Positions 25,316-33,497 of a stretch of 48,346 nt of DNA are shown here, piece by piece. Location: assembly GCA_009840225.1 (NCBI GenBank), contig VXOE01000034.1, forward strand, positions 1 through 48,346, in the 5' to 3' direction. A program made the position numbers and the translations under genes. The notes under the pieces were generated by a model. That model saw nothing but the letters and a program-made list of their open reading frames with translations, searched no databases and was not told where the DNA came from. Origin of the DNA: Caldilineaceae bacterium SB0662_bin_25. GTDB lineage: Bacteria; Chloroflexota; Anaerolineae; Caldilineales; Caldilineaceae. Numbering within the stretch: the stretch's first letter is position 1; each line of letters opens with the position of its first letter.

Positions 25316-25423
25316 CGCCCTGGCAGGCGACGATAGACTAGGAAAGCCCCGTGCTATATCTTCGCATCCCTACATCTTCGGACCTTACCTGCCTGCCGCG
25401 GCCGACCAGCTGTGGAGGCAGAG

Positions 25424-26410
25424 ATGACCTACCGTTACCGCCAGGTAATTGAAGAGGGCGGCGGCCTGACCTATCTTCGCCACGAGTTTGGCCTGTCCCC
25501 GTCGGAACTGTTTGTACTGGACAACCTGATCAAGCACGACCACCCCCGGCATGGTTGTTTCCCCAAGCAGGAGACGATCGCGCACGAGACCGGTCTACCT
25601 CTGCGCACCGTCAAAGCGGCGCTGAAAAGGCTGGCGGGCAAAGGCCTGATCGAGAGGGAAAAGCTGCCTTACACGGACTCCAGAGGCCGGAAGCGACCGG
25701 GGAAGATACACCACTACCGCTTTGCCGACGATGTTTCCTATGCATGCATTCTGGCGTGGGAGCGGTTCAAAGGCGAACGTGAGGAAGCGCTTACCGAAGC
25801 CATGATCGAGGAGATTGAAACCGAGCTTGATCGGTGCAGAAACGACACCAATCGGGCAGATGAATCGGTCCCTGCCGCGCCTGATAGATGCAGAAACGGC
25901 ACCAATCGGGAAAGTGAAGTTATCGCTGCCGTGCCCGATAGGTGCAAGAACGGCACCCATATTGGTGCAAAAGCGGCACCTGTAGGCAGGTGCAGGAATG
26001 GCACCCGGGCAGGTGCAGAAACGGCACTTGAGAAGTTAGAAGTAGAAGTAGCAAGTAAGAATGGGAAGAGAGATTCGCGATCCGCGGCGGCTGGCGCCGC
26101 TGTGGAGAGATTGTCTATGGATGCTGTTGGGTCAGGGAATGGAGGAGCGGTGCCAGCGCAAAAGGGGGAGCCGGTTCCGGAAGGGAAGCGCTGCGCATGC
26201 GGCGGGGAGATACCGCCGGAGAAGGCGGATACGCGTGACGAGTGCCGCGATTGCTACACTGCGCGGGTGCGGCGCGAAGAGAAGGAACGCAGGGCGGAAA
26301 AGGATGAGCAGAGACGGCTCGGCTTCCTGGAGGGGCGGGACAGGGGCCGGCCGCAACGCGGTCTGTTCAGTAGGGGCGAGGCGACTGGCCCGCTGCCGGC
26401 CGGGGGCTGA
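25424..26410 (+). CDS. Replication-initiator-like helix-turn-helix protein with internal iterons
   Basis: 328 aa from ATG 25424 after GGAGG. The N-terminal winged helix (HTH_36-type, about 20-110) includes LSPSELFVLDNLIKHDHPRH, KQETIAHETGLPLRTVKAAL and GKIHHYRF. The middle (about 130-205) is four 18-residue-type repeats of the form DRCRNGTNR. The C-terminal part has a zinc knuckle (CACGGEIPPEK, ECRDCY) and a charged helix. HTH_36 proteins include lambda O-like and plasmid initiators. The DNA encoding the repeats consists of evenly spaced palindromic iterons, as in lambda O, where the origin lies inside the gene. The protein at 39421 has the same domain order. Initiator function is inferred. 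Confidence 0.65.
   Translation: MTYRYRQVIEEGGGLTYLRHEFGLSPSELFVLDNLIKHDHPRHGCFPKQETIAHETGLPLRTVKAALKRLAGKGLIEREKLPYTDSRGRKRPGKIHHYRFADDVSYACILAWERFKGEREEALTEAMIEEIETELDRCRNDTNRADESVPAAPDRCRNGTNRESEVIAAVPDRCKNGTHIGAKAAPVGRCRNGTRAGAETALEKLEVEVASKNGKRDSRSAAAGAAVERLSMDAVGSGNGGAVPAQKGEPVPEGKRCACGGEIPPEKADTRDECRDCYTARVRREEKERRAEKDEQRRLGFLEGRDRGRPQRGLFSRGEATGPLPAGG
25833..26028 (+). repeat. Six palindromic iterons inside the initiator-like gene
   Basis: Copies of GGTGCAgaaacGGCACC start at 25833, 25887, 25941, 25964, 25989 and 26012. Spacings are 54, 54, 23, 25 and 23 bp, close to whole helical turns. Arms GGTGC/GCACC are kept in nearly all. An A/G-rich, less GC-rich stretch (gaagttagaagtagaagtag) follows directly, in the place of an unwinding element. 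Confidence 0.7.
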
Positions 26411-26415
26411 ACAGG

Positions 26416-26444
26416 GGAGGGCACCCGCAAGGGGCGCCCCTACA
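26416..26444 (-). repeat. Interspersed palindrome, inverted orientation
   Basis: AGGGCACCC-GCAAG-GGGCGCCCC lies just after the initiator-like gene. A truncated hsdS tail starts a few bases downstream, so this copy is at a gene-fragment junction. Confidence 0.7.
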
Positions 26445-26450
26445 GATCAG

Positions 26451-26510
26451 GCAGCCTGATCGCGCGCGTGGTTACCGGTGAGCTGGATGTGCGGGCGACG
26501 GCCGAGCGGG
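26451..26510 (+). pseudogene. hsdS C-terminal fragment
   Basis: SLIARVVTGELDVRATAERD is nearly the same as the HsdS tail SLIAHVVTGKLDVRAAAEHL encoded at 22112-22180. Only about 20 residues remain, starting right after the palindromic repeat. It is a leftover of a second specificity gene or of a duplication/deletion event. Confidence 0.65.
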
Positions 26511-26521
26511 ACCGGCACGGA

Positions 26522-26546
26522 ACTGTCTTGACAGTAAGGATATACT
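26522..26546 (+). promoter_or_regulatory. Operator palindrome and -10 box of the small-protein operon
   Basis: ACTGTC-TT-GACAGT (26522-26535) is followed 5 nt later by TATACT (26541-26546), 21 bp before the first gene. A palindrome overlapping the -35 region is typical of autoregulated toxin-antitoxin operons. Confidence 0.5.
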
Positions 26547-26567
26547 CAAGAAGCAAGGCAAGGGCGT

Positions 26568-26861
26568 ATGAAGAAGAGGAATTTTGAATTGACAGAGAAG
26601 CAGCGCGCTATGCTCAAGGCGCTGGAAGAGATGCCTGACGACCGGATCGACACGAGCGACATTCCCGAAGTGCTTGACTGGTCGAACGCGCGGCGCGGTG
26701 TCTTCTACCGTCCCGTGAAGCAGCAGATCACGTTGCGTATCGACGCGGACATCATCGCATGGTTCAAGGCTCGCGCCGAGGGCAGCCGCGGCTACCAGAC
26801 CGACATCAACCGCGCTCTGCGCCGGCACGTTGAGCGCTGCGAAAGGGAGATGACCAGATGA
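26568..26861 (+). CDS. BrnA/CopG-like antitoxin-type DNA-binding protein
   Basis: 97 aa from ATG 26568. The C-terminal half has the BrnA_antitoxin signature, a ribbon-helix-helix-like DNA-binding segment: KQQITLRIDADIIAWFKARA and GYQTDINRALRRHVE. The N-terminal half is helical and charged. BrnA normally follows a BrnT toxin, but no BrnT is present upstream; an hsdS fragment is there instead. It overlaps the following DUF433 gene (ATGA), so it is likely the regulator of this three-gene operon, binding the palindrome at 26522. Confidence 0.75.
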   Translation: MKKRNFELTEKQRAMLKALEEMPDDRIDTSDIPEVLDWSNARRGVFYRPVKQQITLRIDADIIAWFKARAEGSRGYQTDINRALRRHVERCEREMTR

Positions 26862-27085
26862 CTGACTGGGAATCGTGCAAGGCTGTCGAACGGAACCCGG
26901 GTAAACTCGGGGGGGCCTGGGTGTTTCAAGGCACGCGTGTGCCTGTGTCCGCCCTGTTTGAGAATCTTCGTGACGGCGCCACCGTTGAGCAGTTTCTGGC
27001 GTGGTTTCCCGGTGTTGAGAAATGGATGGTCGAAGCTGCACTGGAGCACGAAGTGAAAGCCTTGACAGCGTCAGCTCGTCCATGA
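26858..27085 (+). CDS. DUF433 protein (VapB-like antitoxin candidate)
   Basis: 75 aa from ATG 26858, overlapping the preceding stop. The DUF433 pattern is complete: NPGKLGGAWVFQGTRVPVSA, LFENLRDGATVEQFLAWFPG and a C-terminal helix (VEKWMVEAALEHEVKAL). DUF433 proteins carry a helix-turn-helix-like fold and usually sit just before a DUF5615 PIN-like gene, as here, where they are thought to be the antitoxin. The stop overlaps the DUF5615 start (ATGA). Confidence 0.85.
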   Translation: MTDWESCKAVERNPGKLGGAWVFQGTRVPVSALFENLRDGATVEQFLAWFPGVEKWMVEAALEHEVKALTASARP

Positions 27086-27399
27086 AGATTCTATTTGATC
27101 AGGGGACGCCGGCCCCCCTGCGCCGGTATCTGGTCGGGCATTCGGTGGATACCGCCTATGAACGAGGATGGTCTGACTTGCGCAACGGCGATCTGCTGGC
27201 AAGAGCCGAGATGGATGGGTACGAACTACTGATCACTACAGATCAAAACATGCGGTACCAGCAGAATCTTTCCGGAAGCCGTTTGGGGATTCTCGTTCTG
27301 CTTTCGACTTCGTGGCCGCGTATCCAACTGCGAATTGGGGATGTTCAGGCCGTTGTCGATGGGATGCAGCCCGGGGCCTATAGGGAAGTTCCCATCTAG
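27082..27399 (+). CDS. DUF5615 PIN-like toxin candidate
   Basis: 105 aa from ATG 27082. It begins MKILFDQGTPAPLRRYLVGH with the first acidic residue of the PIN-like fold (Asp6). It continues YERGWSDLRNGDLLARAEMD and YELLITTDQNMRYQQNL, with the second acidic pair, and then LVLLSTSWPR. DUF5615 proteins are compact PIN-superfamily relatives proposed as RNases paired with DUF433. The key acidic residues (LLITTDQN) appear intact. Translation is probably coupled to DUF433, giving a balanced toxin-antitoxin-like unit. Confidence 0.85.
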   Translation: MKILFDQGTPAPLRRYLVGHSVDTAYERGWSDLRNGDLLARAEMDGYELLITTDQNMRYQQNLSGSRLGILVLLSTSWPRIQLRIGDVQAVVDGMQPGAYREVPI

Positions 27400-27472
27400 C
27401 GTTTTGTTCAGGCTTTGCAGCCTGAATTCGGGAACCTCATTTCTATCCTTCAAAACGAGCTCAACGCCAGCC

Positions 27473-27703
27473 ATGACCAGACGAGGCCAGCAGATTACAT
27501 TACAGCCGGAAGTGCTGCGCTGGGCGCGCGAGCGGGCCGGTCTTTCCCCGCAGCAGCTTGCAAAGAAGATGAAGGTGAAGCCGGAACGCGTGTCAGAGTG
27601 GGAGATCACGGGCAAGATCAGCATCGCCCAGGCGGACAGGCTGGCTGACCTGAGGGGGAATGCCGTTGAATGGATGCCGGAAGAGATGGGGATTGCCCTT
27701 TGA
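27473..27703 (+). CDS. XRE-family helix-turn-helix protein, probably truncated
   Basis: 76 aa from ATG 27473. The helix-turn-helix core is clear (VLRWARERAGLSPQQLAKKM, KVKPERVSEWE, ISIAQADRLADL). Family members of this type usually continue into an ImmA/IrrE-like peptidase region and precede a DUF4411 PIN-like gene. Here the protein ends soon after the helix-turn-helix (EWMPEEMGIAL), and a short DUF4411-like start overlaps its stop. It may be a decayed regulator of a lost TA pair. Confidence 0.65.
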   Translation: MTRRGQQITLQPEVLRWARERAGLSPQQLAKKMKVKPERVSEWEITGKISIAQADRLADLRGNAVEWMPEEMGIAL

Positions 27704-27760
27704 GTCGACAGGTGCAGCCGTTGTTCGTACTGGACGCCGATGTGTTTAAGTCAGCATTAA
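27700..27760 (+). pseudogene. DUF4411 PIN-like toxin, N-terminal remnant
   Basis: TTG 27700 overlaps the XRE stop and opens SRQVQPLFVLDADVFKSAL. The FVLDADVF motif is the start of DUF4411/PIN folds, with the first catalytic Asp. Family-like sequence is lost within 20 residues. The rest of the stretch to hsdR (27760-28162) shows no gene. Confidence 0.45.
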
Positions 27761-28162
27761 CAGGGTATTTGACGAGCAAAAATATCCGGGCGGTCTGGTT
27801 CAGTGGGCGACGGCCGGTCACACACGGTGCGGGCTGTCCGTCCGGTATTGACGATCAATGGGATGACTGCCAGCGCCACTCACTGATTCTCCAGAGATGC
27901 TAAGAATGTCACTGAAGTAAGTATGAACATATATGCATATGAGGTTTCAGTGGATGAGTGCGGCGAGGGGAGCGGGCTGTGTCCGGGTGTTCGCTCATAT
28001 AGGGCTACCTGACTTATCCGCCCGACAAGATTCGCCAGACGGTGTCTGGCAGATAAGATGCCATTGCAATCTCGGGGCGGCCGGGAGAGTTCCTGGCCGC
28101 GGCGCTGGATCGAGCGCCGCAGGTGATGTCGGAGTATAGTTTGAAAGAGTGGAGAGCTGGAC

Positions 28163-31100
28163 GTGACCCCTACTGACACTTCCGAAGGCGGGCTTGAAAG
28201 CCTCATCTGTGCGGCGTTGACGGGTCAGCCGTGCGACGCGGCGGGCGCGGGCAGGGTGGGCGAGCGGCCGGCCGCTTACGGCGCGGGCTGGCTTTGCGGG
28301 GATGCGCAGGAGTACGACCGGGAGCACTGTGTCGACCTGGCGCAGCTGTCCGCCTTTCTCTACGCTACGCAGCCCGATACGGCCGGTCTGCTGGGCCTGG
28401 AGGAGGACGGCCCGACGCGGCGCAAGTTCCTGGCACGGCTGCAGGGGGAGGTCACGAGGCGGGGGACGGTGGAGCTGCTGCGCAAGGGGCTCCGGCACGG
28501 GCCGCACCGCATCGACCTGTTCTACGGCACGCCGTCGCCGGGCAACAGGACGGCGGCGCGCCTTTACAGTCAGAACCGCTTCTCGGTTACCCGCCAGCTG
28601 CGCTACAGCAACGACAACAGCCAGCTGGCGCTGGACCTCTGCCTGTTTGTCAACGGCCTGCCGGTCGCTACCTTTGAGCTGAAGAACAGCCTGACGAAGC
28701 AGACGGTGGATGACGCCGTCGAGCAGTACAAACGCGACCGCAACCCGAGGGAGCGGCTGTTCGAGCTGGGGCGCTGCCTGGCGCATTTTGCGGTGGACGA
28801 CCACGAAGTGCGGTTCTGCACCAGGCTGGCGGGCAAGGCGTCGTGGTTCCTGCCTTTCAACCAGGGGTGGAACGACGGCGCGGGCAATCCACCCAACCCC
28901 AACGGGCTGAAGACCGACTACCTGTGGAAGCAGGTCCTCACGCGCGAGAGCCTCACGAACATTTTGGAGAACTATGCCCAGGTCGTCACCTCGAAGGAGG
29001 AGAAGACGGGGCGCACGCGGCGCGAGCAGCTATGGCCGCGTTACCACCAGCTGGACGTGGTGCGCAAGCTGCTGGCGGACGCGTCTGAGAACGGGATTGG
29101 CGCCAGGTATCTGATCCAGCATTCGGCGGGCAGCGGCAAGTCGAACTCGATCGCGTGGCTGGCGCACCAGCTGATCGGCCTCGAACGGGAGGGCGCGGTC
29201 CTCTTCGATTCGGTGGTCGTCGTCACCGACCGCACAGTTCTCGACAAGCAGATCAAGGACACGATCAAACAGTTCGCGCAGGTGGGCGCGGTCGTCGGCC
29301 ACGCGCAGAGCTCCGGCCATCTGCGCACGCTGCTGCAGGAGGGCAAGCGCATCGTCATCTCTACGGTGCAGAAGTTCCCCTTCATCCTGGACGCGATCGG
29401 CAACGAGCACCGCGGCAGCAGGTTCGCGATCATCATCGACGAGGCGCACTCGAGCCAGGGCGGCCGCAATGCGGCGTCGATGGCGATGGCGCTGGGCGAG
29501 ATGCAGACGGAAGCGGAGGAGGAGGAAGAGACGACCGAGGACAGGATCAACCGGCTGATGGAATCGAAGAAGATGCTGCGCAACGCCAGCTACTTCGCGT
29601 TCACGGCCACACCGAAGAACAAGACGCTGGAGATCTTCGGCAGGCCCGTACCCGAAGGGGGCGCGACCAGGCATCTGCCGTTCCATGCGTATACGATGAA
29701 GCAGGCGATCCAGGAGGGTTTCATCATCGACGTGCTGGCGCATTATACGCCTGTGAGCAGCTACTACCGGCTGGTCAAGACGGTGGCGGGGGACCCGGAG
29801 TTCGACGTCCAGCGGGCGGGCAAGAAGCTGCGCCGCTACGTCGAGGACAACGAGCACGCCATCCGCCTGAAGGCGGAGATCATGGTCGACCATTTCCATG
29901 AGCAGGTGGCGGGTCTGCAGAAGATCGGCGGCCGGGCCCGGGCGATGGTGGTCACGAGCAGCGTACAGCGCGCGATCAGCTACTTTTTCGCGATCCAGAC
30001 GTACCTCGAGGCGCGCAAGAGCCCGTACCGGGCCATCGTCGCATTTTCGGGCGAGCATGAGCATATGGGTGCGAAGGTCACGGAGGCTTCACTCAACGGC
30101 TTTTCTGCCAACTGGATCGCGGCGCGGATCCAGGAGGAGCCCTACCGTTTCCTGGTGTGCGCGGACAAGTTTCAGACCGGGTATGACGAACCGCTGCTCC
30201 ACACGATGTACGTGGACAAGCCGCTGGCGGGCGTGAAGGCGGTGCAGACGCTGTCGCGGCTCAACCGGTCGCACCCCAAGAAGCACGACGCCTTCGTGCT
30301 GGATTTCGCCAACGAGGCCGATACGATCGAGGCCGCGTTCAGCGACTACTACCGGACCACGGTGCTGGCGGAGGAGACCGACCCGGACAAGCTGCATGAT
30401 CTCAAGGCGGCGCTGGACGGCTACCAGGTCTACGGCCCGGAGCAGGTGGAGGAACTGGTCGAGCGCTACCTGGCAGGCGCGGACCGCGACCGGCTCGATC
30501 CGATCCTGGACGCGTGTGTGGCGGTCTACCGGGAGGAGCTGGACGAGGACGGGCAGGTCGATTTCAAAGGGAAGGGCAAGGCGTTTCTGCGCACCTACGC
30601 CTTCCTGGCGGCGATCCTGTCCTATACGGACGAGGGGTGGGAGAAGCTGTCCATCTTCCTCGAATTTCTGGTTCCCAAGCTGCCGGCGCCGGTTGAGGAC
30701 GACCTGGCCAAGGGGATTCTGTCAGCGATCGACATGGACAGCTACCGCGTGGAGAAGCAGGCGGTGCGAGCGATCCGGCTGGCGGACGAGGACGCGGAGA
30801 TCGGGCCTGTGCCGACCGACGGCGGCGGATACAGGCCGGAAGCGGAGATGGAGCGGTTGTCCAACATTCTGCGGGAGTTCAACGACCGTTTCGGCAACAT
30901 CGAGTGGCAGGACAAGGACAAGATCGAGAAGATCATCACCGAGGAGCTGCCGGCAATGGTTGCCGAGGACCGGGCGTATCAGAACGCGAAAGCCAACTCC
31001 GACAGGCAGAACGCGCGCATCGAGCATGACAGGGCGCTGGAGCGGGCGATGACGGGGCTGCTCGCCGACCATACGGAGCTGTTCAAGCAGTTCAGCGACA

Positions 31101-31180
31101 ACGGGTCGTTCCGGCGCTGGCTGCTGGAGAGTTCGTTCAGGGCCACGTATGATCGGATTGCGGAGGCGGGTGGTGCTTAA
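28163..31180 (+). CDS. hsdR: Type I restriction-modification endonuclease/translocase subunit HsdR
   Basis: 1005 aa from GTG 28163 after GGAGAG, full length for the family. The N-terminal nuclease domain has the PD-(D/E)xK core (LALDLCLFVNG, then ATFELKN with Glu172 and Lys174). The helicase/translocase follows: Walker A near Lys326 (SAGSGKSNSIAWLAH), the DEAH-type motif at Asp426 (IIIDEAHSSQGG), motif III in FTATPKNKT, and motif VI in VQTLSRLNRSHP. The C-terminal helical region docks HsdM. The complex pulls unmodified DNA past itself and cuts remotely. All motifs are intact, so with hsdM and hsdS the system could be active despite the 6 kb gap from hsdS. Confidence 0.95.
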   Translation: MTPTDTSEGGLESLICAALTGQPCDAAGAGRVGERPAAYGAGWLCGDAQEYDREHCVDLAQLSAFLYATQPDTAGLLGLEEDGPTRRKFLARLQGEVTRRGTVELLRKGLRHGPHRIDLFYGTPSPGNRTAARLYSQNRFSVTRQLRYSNDNSQLALDLCLFVNGLPVATFELKNSLTKQTVDDAVEQYKRDRNPRERLFELGRCLAHFAVDDHEVRFCTRLAGKASWFLPFNQGWNDGAGNPPNPNGLKTDYLWKQVLTRESLTNILENYAQVVTSKEEKTGRTRREQLWPRYHQLDVVRKLLADASENGIGARYLIQHSAGSGKSNSIAWLAHQLIGLEREGAVLFDSVVVVTDRTVLDKQIKDTIKQFAQVGAVVGHAQSSGHLRTLLQEGKRIVISTVQKFPFILDAIGNEHRGSRFAIIIDEAHSSQGGRNAASMAMALGEMQTEAEEEEETTEDRINRLMESKKMLRNASYFAFTATPKNKTLEIFGRPVPEGGATRHLPFHAYTMKQAIQEGFIIDVLAHYTPVSSYYRLVKTVAGDPEFDVQRAGKKLRRYVEDNEHAIRLKAEIMVDHFHEQVAGLQKIGGRARAMVVTSSVQRAISYFFAIQTYLEARKSPYRAIVAFSGEHEHMGAKVTEASLNGFSANWIAARIQEEPYRFLVCADKFQTGYDEPLLHTMYVDKPLAGVKAVQTLSRLNRSHPKKHDAFVLDFANEADTIEAAFSDYYRTTVLAEETDPDKLHDLKAALDGYQVYGPEQVEELVERYLAGADRDRLDPILDACVAVYREELDEDGQVDFKGKGKAFLRTYAFLAAILSYTDEGWEKLSIFLEFLVPKLPAPVEDDLAKGILSAIDMDSYRVEKQAVRAIRLADEDAEIGPVPTDGGGYRPEAEMERLSNILREFNDRFGNIEWQDKDKIEKIITEELPAMVAEDRAYQNAKANSDRQNARIEHDRALERAMTGLLADHTELFKQFSDNGSFRRWLLESSFRATYDRIAEAGGA

Positions 31181-31756
31181 GTGGCGAGGGTGCGGGACTG
31201 AAAGATGCTGAGTAGTGCGTCAACGGACTGGCTAGTTGGACGTGCCGGAAGTCGGTCGAGTATCCTTGGCCCCAAAAGCTGGACCACGCTCCTGGCCGGC
31301 TTTGTCCTCACCCCGAAAATGCCGGCAGCACTTGAGGGCAGAAAATCGAAAAGACAGTGTCTTAAGGAATGAGGCGGTCAGGCTTTGCCTTTGCGAAATC
31401 AGGCTCGATTAGGGCTCCGGCTGCGCTGACCGCCCACACCACCAGTACGGTATGTGATATATGGGGTCTTCTTCCTTACCGGAGAGAAAACAGCAAGAGT
31501 TCACCTGTTTGACGCGTCATCGCGAATCGCGATAGCCCGCGCCCCAACCGCCTGACGGCATAATGCGCAATCCATCGTCCGTTTCTTCAACCTCCTCCCT
31601 GGAGGAAACGGTTAGCAGCTCCCGTTGTCCTCCTGACCGGCCAATCGGTACTTGATTCCCGGGTTGCCCGCCCCCCCAAGGGGCATGGGCAACCACCCCA
31701 TACCCTTATGGGGTATATGGGGTAATTGGGGTAAAGCCTTCTACCAGAGAGAAATC
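31181..31756. other. Non-coding region with hairpins and G-tracts before iterons
   Basis: No gene seen. It contains GGCGGTCAG/CTGACCGCC (about 31373-31435, 45-nt spacing), ATCGCGA/TCGCGAT near 31530, GGTTGCCC/GGGCAACC (about 31663-31693), and CCCCATA-CCCT-TATGGGG (about 31696-31713). This last hairpin runs into three spaced GGGG tracts. Together with the adjacent iterons this resembles a replication origin region. Confidence 0.45.
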
Positions 31757-31838
31757 CGGACACTGTTACACGCCTTTTCGGACACTGTTACACGGTCTTT
31801 CGGACACTGTTACACGCTTTCCGCGGACACTGTTACAC
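31757..31838 (+). repeat. Four iterons with 22-bp spacing, candidate plasmid-type origin
   Basis: Exact 15-bp copies CGGACACTGTTACAC start at 31757, 31779, 31801 and 31824. The steps of 22, 22 and 23 bp are two helical turns, the usual spacing of initiator-bound iterons. The last copy contains the stop codon of the minus-strand gene at 31833. Confidence 0.8.
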
Positions 31839-33497
31839 GGTCTTTCTGCGTCTTCCCAACGTCTTCACCTCTTCCGGCATCTTGAAGTTCGCCCCCCAAC
31901 CCCGCGGGGGACAAAGTTTCAGGTCGCCATAGTAGCCCATTTCCAGCAGCCCGATCCTCTCCATTTTCCTTGCCGCTGCCCAGGCCCGTTCTTGATACTT
32001 GTGTAGGTTCCCCGTGCGCTTTGCCCCTTCGATCTGGGTCGGAGAGTAGCACAGTTGAAGTATGCGTTCGTCCGTGTAGGAAGGTAGATACCGGATCATC
32101 GGGTTCGGTTCACGTTCACCGTTCGGATCGTCCGGAACCGTCCGACCCTTTCTGATTATCGGATTGCCCGCCCCGTCTTTCCGCCGTATCGGTCGCGTGG
32201 CGTAAGGCCAGGTGGTGCCGCGTGTCACGCCGTCCTCGTTCTTGCCTTTCGTGTGAGCTCCCCTCCACCATTGATGCGTTAACGTCAGCATCGCACGGTA
32301 CATTAGCCCGCTTGACACGCCCAGATAATCCATCGTCTCGCGGTGAATGAGCGCGCCCCGCGTCGCCCCCAGCGGTAGATACACTTGGAAAAAAATCTCG
32401 CCGTCAAGCGGGTAGTCATCCGGCAACGCGATCCACTCGCCGACTGTTCCGATCACGCGCCGTAAGCCCCCGCGATCCGGAATGCCGGCTAAGTTCCAGC
32501 CGAACATAGCCGCCCGCAGTCTTTGAATTGCCCGTTGTCTGTGCTTGCCGCGCGGTGTCTCTCGCGGCCATAGGTGCCTGAGTATTGTCCGCAGAAGCAT
32601 GGGAACAAGGACGCCGTTATCTCCAATTGGCTTCGACTCGAGTACGTCGATTTCTGAAAGTACGGTCACAAGCAAGCGCAACCCTAATCCGGCCTCTTTG
32701 TCCGAACCCTGCATAGCGTCAAACATGGCCAAAATGGGGAAACGCTCCATTTCATCATAGTCTGGCAACAGCGCTTCTAAGCCAGGCAGCATGACTTGTC
32801 CGACATCGACTTCACTCAGGACGTCCGTCGGCGGTGAGTGTTCCCGGATTTGGAAGTGCTCATTTATGACCATAGCCATTGGCCTGTTGTTTCGGATCGC
32901 TCGCGGCGTCCTCCTCAAATAGGCCCGGATAATCGGCGCCAGCGGGTGCGGCGAGTCCGGCTTGACCGCCCATTCCACGAGCCGGGAACAGATGATTCCT
33001 TCACAAACCTCCTGTCCTGACCCCTCCGGCGTAATGGCCTTGAAGGCATTTTGAATGGCAATGTATCGGAAAACGTTCTCAGTATTCCATCCATCTTCAA
33101 ATACATCTTCAGACACGTCCTTGACGCCGGCGACTTCAGGATGGCGGCCGGCCAGTACCCGTTTGAACGCCTCCGTCCGTGCATCCTCCAGATCTTCGTC
33201 CAGCCAGGCCGCGGCCAGCGTCGAAACCTCCAGCGAAACTTTCCCTGGATCGCGCTGCTCGGCTATGACGCAATCACGCACCAGGGTTGTCATCAACCCA
33301 TCGGCGACCTCGCGGTAACAGCTCGAGCAAAGAGTGACGCGCGGTAGCATTGTGAATTGGTCTCCGTTTGAAGGACTTGTGGGGAGATCGAAATCAACAA
33401 CACCTGCCGCTTCTTCCGGCGCCAGGTCGGGGTCCTGGCACCTTAAGCACGGCAGCGAGCCATCATCAAAGAGTGTTCTTTCCAGAAAGTCCGCCAT
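31833..33497 (-). CDS. Large protein of a replication block, candidate initiator
   Basis: 554 aa from ATG 33497, 6 nt after GGAG. The N-terminal 65 residues hold two Cys pairs (LPCLRCQDPD, LCSSCYREV), a likely zinc ribbon. The middle is helical, with a possible winged-helix region around RETMDYLGVSSGLMYRAMLT. The C-terminal part has SYTDERILQLCYSPTQIEGA and RAWAAARKMERIGLLEMGY, the latter like a DNA-binding helix pair. I do not recognise the family. It overlaps the end of the upstream ATPase gene by 32 nt, so they form an operon. Its 3' end is embedded in the iteron array, which suggests that it or its partner acts on that site. Confidence 0.55.
   Translation of the reverse strand: MADFLERTLFDDGSLPCLRCQDPDLAPEEAAGVVDFDLPTSPSNGDQFTMLPRVTLCSSCYREVADGLMTTLVRDCVIAEQRDPGKVSLEVSTLAAAWLDEDLEDARTEAFKRVLAGRHPEVAGVKDVSEDVFEDGWNTENVFRYIAIQNAFKAITPEGSGQEVCEGIICSRLVEWAVKPDSPHPLAPIIRAYLRRTPRAIRNNRPMAMVINEHFQIREHSPPTDVLSEVDVGQVMLPGLEALLPDYDEMERFPILAMFDAMQGSDKEAGLGLRLLVTVLSEIDVLESKPIGDNGVLVPMLLRTILRHLWPRETPRGKHRQRAIQRLRAAMFGWNLAGIPDRGGLRRVIGTVGEWIALPDDYPLDGEIFFQVYLPLGATRGALIHRETMDYLGVSSGLMYRAMLTLTHQWWRGAHTKGKNEDGVTRGTTWPYATRPIRRKDGAGNPIIRKGRTVPDDPNGEREPNPMIRYLPSYTDERILQLCYSPTQIEGAKRTGNLHKYQERAWAAARKMERIGLLEMGYYGDLKLCPPRGWGANFKMPEEVKTLGRRRKTV

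Larger units (their letters stand above)
24855..25423 (+). other. Intergenic stretch with short G-rich repeats, remnant and IR
   Basis: Starts with three near-repeats of 'aggggcgcgatgggag' (24853-24900). It then holds a possible coding remnant (24944-24994), an inverted copy of the interspersed palindrome (25038-25065), a long inverted repeat (25191-25315) enclosing a terminator, and the ribosome site of the next gene. No complete gene seen. Confidence 0.5.

Noticed and set aside
31373-31435. Inverted repeat GGCGGTCAG/CTGACCGCC as an integron attC site
   Set aside because: It lacks the conserved attC core ends (RYYYAAC/GTTRRRY), and no integron integrase is present.
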